DNA of 38,220 bases from Mycobacterium gordonae (lineage in GTDB: Bacteria; Actinomycetota; Actinomycetes; Mycobacteriales; Mycobacteriaceae), in NCBI RefSeq assembly GCF_002101675.1, contig NZ_LQOY01000023.1, positions 1 through 38,220 of the forward strand. Reading direction: 5' to 3'. Below are positions 17,001 through 25,852 of the stretch, piece after piece; position 1 is the first letter of the stretch; each line of letters begins with the position of its first letter. Position numbers and translations under genes: made by a program. Under the pieces are notes generated by a model. That model was not told the DNA's origin. It saw nothing but the letters and a program-made list of their open reading frames with translations, and did no database searches.

Positions 17001-17347
17001 GCGATTCCGGCAAGTCCGCCACTATCGAGGTCTCCGACGCCTCGTTCCAGAGTGACGTGTTGTCCAGCAATAAGCCTGTGCTGGTTGACTTTTGGGCCAC
17101 CTGGTGCGGTCCGTGCAAGATGGTGGCCCCGGTGCTGGAAGAGATCGCGGCCGAACGGTCGGACGCCCTCACCGTCGCCAAGATCGACGTGGACGCCAAC
17201 CCCGCGACGGCGCGCGACTTCCAGGTCGTCTCGATCCCCACCATGATCCTGTTCAAGGACGGCGAACCGGTGAAACGGATCGTCGGCGCCAAGGGCAAGG
17301 CGGCGTTGCTGCGCGAGCTCGCGGACGCTGTTCCCAACCTGTCCTGA
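16997..17347 (+). CDS. trxC: Thioredoxin
   Basis: A 116-residue thioredoxin that reduces protein disulfides and is itself recharged by TrxB. The active site WCGPCK is at about residues 36-41 within [16 protein letters not shown], and the cis-proline segment SIPTMILF follows near residue 77. A GGAG ribosome-binding site is eight bases before the ATG, which shares bases with the trxB stop. The name trxC follows M. tuberculosis Rv3914; trxA would be equivalent elsewhere. A hairpin directly after the stop probably ends the operon. Confidence 0.96.
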   Translation: MSDSGKSATIEVSDASFQSDVLSSNKPVLVDFWATWCGPCKMVAPVLEEIAAERSDALTVAKIDVDANPATARDFQVVSIPTMILFKDGEPVKRIVGAKGKAALLRELADAVPNLS

Positions 17348-17350
17348 GCA

Positions 17351-17370
17351 CGTTTCTCGTTGCAGAAACG
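17351..17370 (+). terminator. Hairpin after trxC, possible terminator
   Basis: Perfect 7-bp arms CGTTTCT (17351-17357) and AGAAACG (17364-17370) with a 6-base loop start three bases after the trxC stop. There is no U-rich tail, as is usual for mycobacterial terminator-like hairpins. Confidence 0.5.
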
Positions 17371-17434
17371 AGTCGCTGATTGGCCTGGGGTTTTCTCGAT
17401 ATTGGCGAGGATCTGCGACAATAGCGATCAACTG

Positions 17435-17451
17435 CGCTGGCTTTGCCAGCG
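17435..17451 (+). other. Hairpin in the cwlM leader
   Basis: CGCTGGC-TTT-GCCAGCG forms a 7-bp stem with a 3-base loop, 29 bases before the cwlM ATG and 15 bases before its GGAGGG ribosome-binding site (17467-17472). It may be part of the cwlM 5' leader or a terminator of upstream reading; no tail of U follows. Confidence 0.45.
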
Positions 17452-17480
17452 GTGTCAATGAGTCCCGGAGGGCCCTTGGT

Positions 17481-18707
17481 ATGCCGAGTCCGCGCCGCGA
17501 AGACGGCGACGCGTTGCGCTGCGGCGACCGTGGGGCCGCTGTCACCGAGATCCGGGCGGCGCTGGCCGCGCTGGGAATGCTGGAGAGCCCCGACGACGAC
17601 CTGACCACCGGTCGCCACGTCGCGGCCGACGTGTTCGACGGTGAGCTCGACCACGCGGTGCGGGCCTTTCAGCAGCATCGGGGTCTCTTGGTGGACGGCA
17701 TCGTAGGCGAGGCCACCTACCGCGCGTTGAAGGAAGCCTCCTACCGCCTCGGTGCGCGCACGCTGTATCACCAGTTCGGGGCACCGCTGTACGGCGACGA
17801 CGTGGCGACGCTGCAGGCCCGGTTGCAGGACCTCGGCTTCTACACCGGGTTGGTGGACGGACATTTCGGCCTGCAGACGCACAACGCGCTGATGTCCTAC
17901 CAGCGCGAGTACGGTCTTTCCGCGGACGGCATCTGCGGGCCAGAAACCTTGCGGTCCTTGTACTTTCTTAGTTCCCGGGTCAGCGGTGGCTCTCCGCACG
18001 CGATCCGCGAGGAAGAGCTGGTGCGCAGTTCAGGCCCCAAACTGTCGGGTAAGCGGATCATCATCGATCCGGGCCGTGGCGGTAGCGACCATGGATTGAT
18101 CACCCAGGGTCCGGCCGGCCCGATCAGCGAATCAGACGTGTTGTGGGACTTGGCAAGTCGCCTCGAAGGCCGAATGACGGCCATCGGCATGGAGACCTTT
18201 CTCTCCCGCCCCACCAACCGCAGTCCGTCCGACGCCGAACGCGCCGCCACCGCCAATTCCGTTGGCGCAGACCTCATGATCAGTCTGCGGTGCGAAACCC
18301 AGACCAGCCCGTCGGCCAACGGTGTCGCGTCCTTCCACTTCGGCAATTCGCACGGCTCGGTATCCACCATCGGGCGCAACCTGGCCGATTTCATTCAGCG
18401 TGAAGTGGTGGCGCGCACCGGGTTACGTGACTGCCGCGTCCACGGCCGGACCTGGGATCTGCTGCGGTTGACCAGGATGCCCACCGTCCAGGTCGACGTC
18501 GGTTACATCACCAACCCGGGCGACCGGGACATGCTGGTCTCGACGCAAAGTCGGGACGCCATCGCCGAAGGCATTCTCGCCGCGGTCAAGCGGCTGTACC
18601 TGCTGGGCAAAAACGACCGGCCCACAGGGACTTTCACCTTCGCCGAACTTCTGGCCCACGAGTTGTCCGTGGAACGCGAGCGGGCCAGCAGGCTCAGCGG
18701 TTCCTGA
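17481..18707 (+). CDS. cwlM: Cell-wall regulator CwlM, amidase-like protein
   Basis: CwlM resembles N-acetylmuramoyl-L-alanine amidases but in mycobacteria acts in the cytoplasm as a PknB-phosphorylated activator of MurA, the first step of peptidoglycan synthesis. The 408-residue protein has two peptidoglycan-binding-like domains (about 8-80 and 95-155) and an amidase_3 fold (about 190-375). There is no signal peptide. The first zinc-ligand motif, normally DPGHGG, reads DPGRGG, so the His is replaced by Arg and catalysis is doubtful. The C-terminal segment RPTGTFTFAELL has Thr382, 384 and 386; a Thr in this tail is the PknB site in M. tuberculosis. GGAGGG ribosome-binding site precedes the ATG by eight bases. 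It converges with, and overlaps by 14 bases, the next gene. Confidence 0.94.
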   Translation: MPSPRREDGDALRCGDRGAAVTEIRAALAALGMLESPDDDLTTGRHVAADVFDGELDHAVRAFQQHRGLLVDGIVGEATYRALKEASYRLGARTLYHQFGAPLYGDDVATLQARLQDLGFYTGLVDGHFGLQTHNALMSYQREYGLSADGICGPETLRSLYFLSSRVSGGSPHAIREEELVRSSGPKLSGKRIIIDPGRGGSDHGLITQGPAGPISESDVLWDLASRLEGRMTAIGMETFLSRPTNRSPSDAERAATANSVGADLMISLRCETQTSPSANGVASFHFGNSHGSVSTIGRNLADFIQREVVARTGLRDCRVHGRTWDLLRLTRMPTVQVDVGYITNPGDRDMLVSTQSRDAIAEGILAAVKRLYLLGKNDRPTGTFTFAELLAHELSVERERASRLSGS

Positions 18708-19446
18708 TCTCCGCGGTACCGCTGCCCGCGGAAGCGGCAGACGACGCTCCCACCGGCTGCTGCAGCTGAGCGTTTTCCAGCAGCCGCTCCAACGCGGCCT
18801 CGACTTCGGCCTTCCACCCCAGACCCTTGTCGAGCTCAAGGCGTAGCCGCGGGAAGTACGGATGCGGCGCGACCACTACAAAACCGGCGTCGAGCAAGAA
18901 GTCGGCGTCGATGATGCAGTGCTCGACCGAGCAGTCGCCGAGCACCTCGAGCACCGGTCGCACGTCGGCATCTACCGGTTCCTGCAACTCGCTCGCCGCC
19001 TGAGTGCGTCCGAACGCCTCGAGCGCGCGCACACCGCGGCGCACCAGCTCTTCGATGACTCGGGTGATCAGCTGGTGCGGCAAATCGTCATCGGCCTGCC
19101 CGCGTTCGATACCCATGGACGTCAATAGCACCGCATCGGCAGAGACCGGCGCGGTGGGAAAGCGCCCGGCGCGCGGCACGGCGCGCGGCGGGGCATACAG
19201 GACATAGCCCAGGCACGGCGGTTCGGCCTGGCTGCGCTCGTCGGGAACCGCCGTCGCCACCTGGCCGCAGGACCCCCACTCCAACATCACCATCGACAGC
19301 CACGCTTCTTTTTCGAACTCCGGGTCGGCGAGGTGCTCGTCCTTACCCAGGGCCGCGGGATCAACCTCCCAGAAGACGCAGCGGCGCGCGTGCTTGGGGA
19401 GCTGCTCGAAAGCTTCGAGCCGCAGCGCTGTAATCCGAGCTGACAC
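18694..19446 (-). CDS. Conserved protein of the Rv3916c type
   Basis: A 250-residue soluble protein (244 in M. tuberculosis as I recall). The order of segments (VMLEWGSCGQVA near 60, LGYVLYAPP near 85, LLTSMGIER near 115, RRGVRALEAFG near 135, CIIDADFLLDAGFVVVAPH near 170-190) suggests a GNAT-like acetyltransferase fold, but the acetyl-CoA-binding loop is not clear, so no reaction is claimed. GTG at 19446 is chosen because an AGGAG ribosome-binding site lies four bases upstream and the start SARIT.LRLEAFEQLPKHARRC matches the family; an ATG six codons earlier is less likely. It overlaps cwlM tail to tail by 14 bases and lies downstream of parB on the same strand. Confidence 0.78.
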   Translation of the reverse strand: MSARITALRLEAFEQLPKHARRCVFWEVDPAALGKDEHLADPEFEKEAWLSMVMLEWGSCGQVATAVPDERSQAEPPCLGYVLYAPPRAVPRAGRFPTAPVSADAVLLTSMGIERGQADDDLPHQLITRVIEELVRRGVRALEAFGRTQAASELQEPVDADVRPVLEVLGDCSVEHCIIDADFLLDAGFVVVAPHPYFPRLRLELDKGLGWKAEVEAALERLLENAQLQQPVGASSAASAGSGTAEIRNR

Positions 19447-19809
19447 TAGTCTCCTAGCCTCCATGCGGTACCCGAGCCCATGGCTTCACTCCTGCGCGGG
19501 CGGGCGGCCCGCAGTGCTATCTGCCCAACTCGCGTGAGGCTGATGCGCACCGGCAACCCTTCCAGAATAGGAGAGTCGGTCGCCGTCCGGCCAGTTTTTG
19601 CCCAGCGATTCCCCGAGGCGCCCGAGCCTCCCGCTGCCCGCGCTCGAGGGCCCGTCCGGGACGGTTGCGCTAGCCGCTTGGAGCTCGAAATCTCTTGATG
19701 CACACCACATCTCCGTTAAATGGCGGTGTCTCCAGCCGGACGGAAAACGGCTCTGGACCGGCTCAGTGTCACAGTGACGTAATTACAGAATATGTCCGGT
19801 CATGCCCGT
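19447..19809. other. Intergenic region between parB and the Rv3916c-type gene
   Basis: This 363-base stretch follows parB on the minus strand. It contains an odd palindrome CCGTCC-G-GGACGG (19652-19664) and another GTCAC-A-GTGAC (19768-19778), the latter 32 bases after parB and possibly its terminator. Small open frames on both strands lack ribosome-binding sites and family resemblance. No gene is called here. Confidence 0.5.
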
Positions 19810-20787
19810 TCAGGCCTTCTGTGCGGTCATCAAATCGATGATCCGCTGGAGGTCGTCGACTGAACCGAACTCCACCACGATCTTGCCTTTCCGTTTGCCG
19901 AGGGCCACCGTCACCCGGGTGTCGAAGGCGTTTGACAGCCGCTCAGCAACGTCCTGCAGGCCCGGCATCTGGATCGGTTTGCGACGCGGTGGCGTCGGCG
20001 TCGCCCCACCGTCACGGTTTGCCAGGGTGACCGCTTCCTCGGTGGCCCGCACCGAAAGGCCCTCCGCAACGATCCGGCTCGCCAGCTCCTCCTGCGCTTC
20101 GGGGCCGGCATCCAGCGACAGCAGGGCACGGGCGTGCCCCGCCGACAGCACCCCGGCAGCCACCCGGCGCTGGACCGGGATCGGCAGCTTCAGCAAGCGG
20201 ATCATGTTGGTGATGAGGGGACGCGAGCGGCCGATGCGCGCGGCCAGTTCGTCGTGGGTGACGCCGAACTCGTCGAGCAGCTGCTGATACGCCGCTGCCT
20301 CTTCCAACGGGTTCAGCTGGACGCGGTGGATGTTCTCCAGCAGCGCGTCCCGGAGAAGATTGTCGTCGCCGGTCTCGCGCACGATCGCCGGGATGGTCGA
20401 CAGACCCGCCTCCTGGGCGGCCCGCCACCGCCGCTCCCCCATCACGATCTGGTAGTGCGCACCGCTTTGCGATCCCTGCACCGCGCGGACGACGATCGGC
20501 TGCAACAGGCCGAACTCACGAATCGAGTGCACCAGCTCCGAAAGCGCTTCGTCGTCGAACACCTGGCGGGGCTGACGGGGGTTGGGCTCGATGTCGGTCG
20601 GGGCGATTTCCCGGTATACCGCACCCATCGCGGCGGCATCGGGAAGTGGGCCGCCGATCACCACATCGGCCGCCGCAGAGCCCATCCGCGGCCCGAACGT
20701 GGAGGCGTCGCCTTCCACCGGACCGGTGGGAATCAACGACGCCAGCCCCCGACCGAGGCCGCCCTTCCTGCGTGACGGATTTGTCAT
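19810..20787 (-). CDS. parB: Chromosome partitioning protein ParB
   Basis: ParB is the CTPase that binds parS sites, spreads on DNA and recruits SMC and ParA for origin segregation. The 325-residue product begins with a basic [12 protein letters not shown] tail that in other ParB proteins contacts ParA, then the ParB/Srx domain (about 50-140) including the [13 protein letters not shown] box, the HTH domain (about 150-215, with [26 protein letters not shown] containing the helix-turn-helix), and a C-terminal dimerisation domain ending [22 protein letters not shown] ribosome-binding site precedes the ATG. It starts three bases after parA. M. tuberculosis ParB is slightly longer (344). Confidence 0.96.
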   Translation of the reverse strand: MTNPSRRKGGLGRGLASLIPTGPVEGDASTFGPRMGSAAADVVIGGPLPDAAAMGAVYREIAPTDIEPNPRQPRQVFDDEALSELVHSIREFGLLQPIVVRAVQGSQSGAHYQIVMGERRWRAAQEAGLSTIPAIVRETGDDNLLRDALLENIHRVQLNPLEEAAAYQQLLDEFGVTHDELAARIGRSRPLITNMIRLLKLPIPVQRRVAAGVLSAGHARALLSLDAGPEAQEELASRIVAEGLSVRATEEAVTLANRDGGATPTPPRRKPIQMPGLQDVAERLSNAFDTRVTVALGKRKGKIVVEFGSVDDLQRIIDLMTAQKA

Positions 20788-20790
20788 TGC

Positions 20791-21795
20791 CTATCCCCTC
20801 CCGGCGGATGGTCGGTCGCGTTGCGCGAGTTCGCGACTGGCGTCGAGATAACTCATCGCCCCACGCGAACCGGGATCGTAGTCGATGATCGTCATGCTGT
20901 AGCCGGGAGCCTCGGAGACTTTGACGCTGCGCGGGATCACCGTCCGCAGGACCTTGTCCCCGAAATACCGGCGCACTTCCTCGGCGACCTGATCGGCAAG
21001 TTTTGTCCGGCCGTCGTACATGGTGAGAATGACGGTGGTGACGTCCAGCTGAGGATTCAGGTGCGCCTTCACCATCTCGATGTTGCGCATCAGCTGTGAC
21101 ACGCCCTCGAGGGCGTAATACTCGCACTGGATGGGGATGAGCACCTCGGGGGCGGCCACCAACGCGTTGATGGTGAGCAGCCCGAGCGAGGGCGGGCAGT
21201 CGATGAAGACGTAATCGAAGTCGAAGTCATTCAACTCCGCCAGCGCATTACGCAAGCGGTTCTCCCGCGCGACCATGCTCACCAGTTCGATTTCCGCGCC
21301 GGCCAGATCGATGGTTGCCGGAAGGCAGAACAGCCGCTCGCTGTGTGGGCTGCGGCGCAGCGCCTCCCGTAGGGTGACCTCCCCGATGAGCACTTCGTAG
21401 GACGATGGCGTGCCGGACTGACGGTCGGCGATGCCGAGCGCGGTGCTGGCGTTGCCCTGGGGGTCGAGATCGATCACGAGCGTCTTGAGTCCTTGCACCG
21501 CCAGTGCCGCCGCAAGGTTGACCGCGGTGGTCGTCTTGCCCACCCCGCCCTTCTGATTCGCGATGGTGAACAACCGCCGGTGTCGAGGGCGCGGTAGCGG
21601 GTCATGGGTGGCGTGTAATACCCGGACCGCACGTTCGGCTGCGGCGCCGATCGGCGTATCGAATTCGGTCGATGTTTCACGTGAAACATTCACCGTGGGA
21701 TTGTGCGCCCCAGCCGGACCCGCCGCCACCCCATGCATCGAGATGGCCTGCTCATCCTCGGCCGCAACGCGAGCGTCGGCGCGGAAGAATCTCAT
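20791..21795 (-). CDS. parA: Chromosome partitioning ATPase ParA
   Basis: ParA is a Walker-type ATPase that binds DNA without sequence preference and with ParB moves newly copied origins. The 334-residue product has the deviant Walker A KGGVGKTTT (about residues 81-89), the later IDCPPSLG motif and a C-terminal SVKVSEAPGYSMTIIDYDP segment. The first 60 residues are variable; within them NVSRETSTEFDTPIG is encoded across a parS site. ATG at 21795 is chosen because an AGGTGAG ribosome-binding site lies just upstream and it begins five bases after rsmG; longer in-frame starts lie inside rsmG. Rv3918c is 347 residues. Confidence 0.93.
   Translation of the reverse strand: MRFFRADARVAAEDEQAISMHGVAAGPAGAHNPTVNVSRETSTEFDTPIGAAAERAVRVLHATHDPLPRPRHRRLFTIANQKGGVGKTTTAVNLAAALAVQGLKTLVIDLDPQGNASTALGIADRQSGTPSSYEVLIGEVTLREALRRSPHSERLFCLPATIDLAGAEIELVSMVARENRLRNALAELNDFDFDYVFIDCPPSLGLLTINALVAAPEVLIPIQCEYYALEGVSQLMRNIEMVKAHLNPQLDVTTVILTMYDGRTKLADQVAEEVRRYFGDKVLRTVIPRSVKVSEAPGYSMTIIDYDPGSRGAMSYLDASRELAQRDRPSAGRG
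21673..21688. promoter_or_regulatory. parS site within parA
   Basis: TGTTTCACGTGAAACA is a perfect 16-bp palindrome identical to the conserved bacterial parS consensus. It lies inside the 5' part of parA, so the codons for V-S-R-E-T are constrained by ParB binding. Confidence 0.96.
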
Positions 21796-21800
21796 GGCGC

Positions 21801-22608
<808 letters not shown>

Positions 22609-22616
<8 letters not shown>

Positions 22617-23166
22617 GCAGCACGACGACGCGGCGCGACGGCTCGACGCCCTCGCTTTCGCTGTGCACGCCGGCGACGGCGGCCACCGCATCGTGCACGA
22701 TCTTGCGCTCGAACGGTGTCATCGGCGACAACGCTTCACGCTCACCGGTCTCTGCCACCCGGCGGGCGACTTTGTCACCCAGGGATGCCAGCTCCTCGCG
22801 ACGGCGCCGTCGCCAACTCGCGATGTCCAGCATCAGCCGGCTGCGCACTCCAGTCTTCTGATGCACCGCCAACCTCGTCAGCTCCTGCAGCGCGTCAAGG
22901 ACCTCTCCCCCACGGCCGACCAATTTGTTCAGGTCGTCGCTGCCATCGATGCTGACCACTGCACGGTTGCCCTCGACGTCCAAGTCGATGTCGCCGTCGA
23001 AGTCCAACAGGTCCAGCAGTTCTTCGAGGTAGTCTCCGGCAATCTCGCCCTCGGCAACCAAGCGCTCCTCAAGGTCATCGGATTCGTCGGCGGCGTCCGC
23101 GTTCTCCGCGTCCGGCGTGCCCGCCACGGCATCCGATTCCAGTTCGGTGGTGTCAGCGTCCGTCAT
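22609..23166 (-). CDS. jag: KH/R3H-domain RNA-binding protein (Jag/KhpB type)
   Basis: A single-stranded nucleic-acid binding protein of the Jag/KhpB family, 185 residues. The first 45 residues are acidic and variable; then the EERLVAEGEIAGDYLEELL segment, a KH domain with LVGRGGEVLDALQELT (about 90-106), and an R3H domain (about 120-180, RSRLMLDIASWRRRRREEL .. MTPFERKIVHDAV). In other bacteria such proteins bind small RNAs and affect cell elongation; the mycobacterial role is not fixed. The ATG at 23166 follows a GGGGAGAGAG ribosome-binding site and matches Rv3920c (187 residues). It follows yidC and is part of the rpmH-rnpA-yidD-yidC-jag run. Confidence 0.9.
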
Positions 23167-23281
23167 GGCTCTCTCTCCCCTCATTCCCGGGTTCGTGTTC
23201 ACGGCTTCGCGCCGCGGTGTCTTGCTGGAATTCTTGGAGTCCTCCGCGCTGGGCGGTCGACCCCGGCAAGTTCAGGCCTTA

Positions 23282-24409
23282 CTAGCGTTTGCGCTTCTTC
23301 GGCCGTGCCCCCGGCCGCGGGGTGCGGCCCGGGCCGCTACTTCGGTTGGCGGGCTTGTTCGACGGGGCCTGCGGGCTCTTCGCGACCGGCTTCTCCTCGG
23401 CCGTTCCATCCGCCTGGGCTTCAGCTGTGTCGGACGAATCGGTCTCCGCGGAATCGGTCTCCAGCGCTGCACCGGTGCCGGACGCCGACTTCGTGCGTTT
23501 GGGCTTTGCCCCGGGCGCCGGGGCGTTAGCCGCCCTGCGTGCCAGCGTCTCCTGCTTCTTGGCCTCGTCCTCTTTCTCGATCATGCCGAAGACGTAGTGC
23601 TGCTGGCCGAACGTCCAGATGTTGTTGGCGAACCAGTACAGGATGATCGCCAGCGGCAGGAACGGACCGCCGACCACAACGCCCAGCGGGAAAACGTACA
23701 AGGCCAGCTTGTTCATCATCGCGGTCTGCGGATTGGCCGCGGCCTCCGGGCTCTGCCGGGCCACCGAGGCCCGGCTGTTGAAGTACGTGGCCACGCCGGC
23801 CAGGATCATCACCGGCACGCCCACCGCGATCACCGCCGGACGACTGAAGTGTTCGAAGGCGTCCAATCCGCCGCGCTGTGTCATCGACGCACCGATGGGC
23901 GCACCGAACAGATTGGCCTTCAGAAAGTTCTGTACGTCGACGGCCGTGAAGACGTAGTTGCCGATCAGCTTGTTCTGCTCGACCGACATCGACTGCAGAC
24001 CGATACCCCCCGTGGTGCGGTTGAAGGAACGCAGTACGTGGTAGAGCCCGAGGAACACCGGGATCTGCGCCAGCATCGGCAAGCAGCCCAGGATCGGGTT
24101 GAAGCCGTGTTCGCGCTGCAGCTTCTGCATCTCGAGCGCCATGCGCTGACGGTCTTTGCCGTACTTCTTCTGCAGTGCCTTGATCTGGGGCTGCAGTTCC
24201 TGCATCTGCCGGGTGGTGCGGATCTGCCGGACGAACGGCTTGTACAGCAGCGCGCGCAGGGTGAAAACCAGGAACATCACCGACAGCGCCCAGGCGAAGA
24301 AATTGTCCGGTCCCAGGACGAAGGCGAATGCCTTGTACCAGAGCCACATGATCCATGACACCGGGTAGTAGATGAAGTCCAAGCTGAAAAAATCAAACAA
24401 CAGATTCAC
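23282..24409 (-). CDS. yidC: Membrane protein insertase YidC
   Basis: YidC inserts and folds membrane proteins, with or without the Sec translocon. The 375-residue product has five hydrophobic segments: near 14-35 ([17 protein letters not shown]), 36-60 ([28 protein letters not shown] with the conserved Arg), then after the [16 protein letters not shown] hairpin, [38 protein letters not shown] and [20 protein letters not shown]. The hydrophilic C-terminal tail is long, Ser/Ala-rich and ends KKRKR, fitting ribosome contact. GTG at 24409 has an AGGGGAGA ribosome-binding site; it overlaps the yidD end by 17 bases. Rv3921c has 366 residues. Confidence 0.95.
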   Translation of the reverse strand: MNLLFDFFSLDFIYYPVSWIMWLWYKAFAFVLGPDNFFAWALSVMFLVFTLRALLYKPFVRQIRTTRQMQELQPQIKALQKKYGKDRQRMALEMQKLQREHGFNPILGCLPMLAQIPVFLGLYHVLRSFNRTTGGIGLQSMSVEQNKLIGNYVFTAVDVQNFLKANLFGAPIGASMTQRGGLDAFEHFSRPAVIAVGVPVMILAGVATYFNSRASVARQSPEAAANPQTAMMNKLALYVFPLGVVVGGPFLPLAIILYWFANNIWTFGQQHYVFGMIEKEDEAKKQETLARRAANAPAPGAKPKRTKSASGTGAALETDSAETDSSDTAEAQADGTAEEKPVAKSPQAPSNKPANRSSGPGRTPRPGARPKKRKR

Positions 24410-24755
24410 TCTCCCCTTGCTTCGCCGGACGGTCCTCGACCGCCCCGCGCGAGACGTCCACGTCGGCCGGGCACCCACAGCGCTCCGGAATCGGATCCCA
24501 TCCTCCCCGATGCCAGGGACCACACTTGCCAAGTCTGACCGCCGACAGCCAGCTCCCCCGAATCAATCCGTATTCGGTGAGCGCCTCTACGGCGTATTGA
24601 CTGCAGGTCGGCATGAACCGACAGGTCGCCGGACGCAACGGCGAGACCATGTGCCGGTAAAGCTGGATGAGGTAGATCAACGCGCGAGCGACCGGGGTGC
24701 CGACCCTGCCGGCGGAGCGAACCGCGCCCCCAGGGCTCCACACCGATGTGGTCAC
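24393..24755 (-). CDS. yidD: Membrane protein insertion efficiency factor YidD
   Basis: YidD is a small inner-membrane-associated protein that assists YidC-dependent insertion. The 120-residue product contains the family core [33 protein letters not shown] and [14 protein letters not shown], with the conserved Cys pair in [12 protein letters not shown]. The GTG at 24755 overlaps the rnpA stop as GTGA and gives the same length as Rv3922c (120). The acidic C-terminal tail is lineage-specific. Order rpmH-rnpA-yidD-yidC is widely conserved. Confidence 0.93.
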   Translation of the reverse strand: MTTSVWSPGGAVRSAGRVGTPVARALIYLIQLYRHMVSPLRPATCRFMPTCSQYAVEALTEYGLIRGSWLSAVRLGKCGPWHRGGWDPIPERCGCPADVDVSRGAVEDRPAKQGESESVV

Positions 24756-25114
24756 CGTTCGGAACCCGCCACGTCGAAGGCGCGTCGCAGACCACTGCGC
24801 AACTGCTGCTCCAACCACGCCGACGAGACGTTGCGGCTGCTGGGCAGCGCACGGATGACAACCTGGTCGCGCGGGTGCAGGCATTCCAACATCGGGCGCG
24901 CCACATGCCGCAGCCGTCGCGCCACCCGGTGACGTTCCACCGCGGTACCCACTCGCTTGGCGATGATCAGGCCCACCCGGGGGCCCTCGGCGTCCTCGCG
25001 CTCACTTGCCCGTCGAACGTGCACGATGACATCGGGCTGCACCGTGCGCATCCCGTACTTCACCGTCGCGTCAAACTCGGTCGACCGCCTCATGCGGTTC
25101 CGTGCGGAAAGCAC
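24752..25114 (-). CDS. rnpA: Ribonuclease P protein component
   Basis: RnpA is the protein subunit of RNase P, which with the rnpB RNA trims the 5' ends of tRNA precursors. The 120-residue basic protein has the family features: N-terminal [17 protein letters not shown], the [23 protein letters not shown] block holding the RNA-binding arginines (about residues 48-70), and [18 protein letters not shown]. Start GTG at 25114, as LSARNRMRR resembles the M. tuberculosis N-terminus; no clear ribosome-binding site is seen, so coupling to rpmH 22 bases upstream is likely. Confidence 0.93.
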   Translation of the reverse strand: MLSARNRMRRSTEFDATVKYGMRTVQPDVIVHVRRASEREDAEGPRVGLIIAKRVGTAVERHRVARRLRHVARPMLECLHPRDQVVIRALPSSRNVSSAWLEQQLRSGLRRAFDVAGSER

Positions 25115-25136
25115 CGCTGGGAAACCCGAATTGCGA

Positions 25137-25280
25137 TCAGGCAGTTAAAGCGCGGCGACCCTTAGCACGCCGGTTGGAAACGATTGCCCGGCCGGCACGG
25201 GTGCGCATGCGCAGCCGGAAACCGTGAACGCGGGCTCGACGCCGGTTGTTCGGCTGGAAAGTCCTCTTGCCCTTGGCCAC
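25137..25280 (-). CDS. rpmH: 50S ribosomal protein L34
   Basis: A 47-residue, strongly basic protein of the large ribosomal subunit. Its sequence is typical: [19 protein letters not shown] near the start, then [19 protein letters not shown]. It is too short for routine frame detection and longer frames overlap it in other phases. GTG start with a GAGGAG ribosome-binding site six bases upstream. It heads the run leading to jag and lies divergent from dnaA, the canonical bacterial origin arrangement. Confidence 0.96.
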   Translation of the reverse strand: MAKGKRTFQPNNRRRARVHGFRLRMRTRAGRAIVSNRRAKGRRALTA

Positions 25281-25304
25281 CGCGTTCTCCTCGCTGTGTA
25301 TGGC

Positions 25305-25333
25305 ATAACAGTCCGCCCGGTGATGCTCGGCAA
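25305..25333 (-). promoter_or_regulatory. Predicted promoter of the rpmH operon
   Basis: On the minus strand TTGCCG (plus 25328-25333) and TGTTAT (plus 25305-25310) are 17 bases apart, each matching four of six consensus bases. The start would be near 25298, giving a short leader holding the GAGGAG ribosome-binding site. Confidence 0.45.
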
Positions 25334-25586
25334 CTCGTGGGCGAAGGTGTTCTCGCTTGCTGGCCGGCGCGGTCCCCGGGGTGTTCGTTCGGGTCGCAGC
25401 CGTATCGCCGACTTTCGGGCGACTGTTTGAGGGTACTGACGAGGCTTCTCCTGGTCAAACCTCGCCCGTCCCAACAGACCCAGGACAATCCCCGCTGGCT
25501 CACAACGCGGGTGCCCCCACCGCGGCCCGGATCGCAGGATCATGAAGAACGCCAGCAGAATACAAAGAACTGTTGGCAGCCGGAGC

Positions 25587-25618
25587 GAAAACTGTTAGCT
25601 TCGGGCGGGGCAGTTTTC
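25587..25618. repeat. Perfect inverted repeat upstream of dnaA
   Basis: GAAAACTG (25587-25594) and CAGTTTTC (25611-25618) are complementary over 8 bp around a 16-base GC-rich spacer. Part of the first arm context (AACTGTTAGC) is also directly repeated nearby as AACTGTTGGC (25568-25577). It might be a regulator site or a leader hairpin; nothing decides. Confidence 0.45.
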
Positions 25619-25763
25619 AAGCCGATACGGACTTGGAACTCGGTCGACAATGACACTGAAACGAGGATGGCGGATCGACTAGCTGATCGGACAATCGCAT
25701 GGTTGTCTCCAGCACGAAGATCGCAAGCCGTTGCCGGTAGGCTGCGGCTTGCTACTGACCTTC

Positions 25764-25795
25764 CTTTCCACATCTGTGGATAACCATGTGGACAG
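25764..25795. promoter_or_regulatory. Cluster of three DnaA boxes upstream of dnaA
   Basis: CTTTCCACA (25764-25772, plus), TGTGGATAA (25775-25783, i.e. TTATCCACA on the minus strand, a perfect box) and TGTGGACAG (25787-25795, minus CTGTCCACA) lie side by side, the first two head to head. Boxes at this place fit autoregulation of dnaA by its product. Confidence 0.7.
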
Positions 25796-25852
25796 GTGCG
25801 CTGTTGCTACCGAAACGTTGTACTCCGACCGTAGGACCAGGGAGATGCGTCG

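Larger units (their letters stand above)
25281..25852. other. rpmH-dnaA divergent intergenic region
   Basis: This 572-base region contains the predicted rpmH promoter (25305-25333), a perfect 8-bp inverted repeat (25587-25618), and a cluster of three DnaA boxes (25764-25795) before dnaA. TAGGCT at 25738-25743 fits a TANNNT -10 for dnaA but no good -35 accompanies it. The dnaA ribosome-binding site GGGAG is at 25840-25844. Open frames crossing the region show no family resemblance, so I call no gene. Confidence 0.65.

Noticed and set aside
25145..25543. A 132-codon minus-strand frame covering rpmH
   Set aside because: The 47-codon rpmH in another frame matches L34 residue by residue and has a strong ribosome-binding site.
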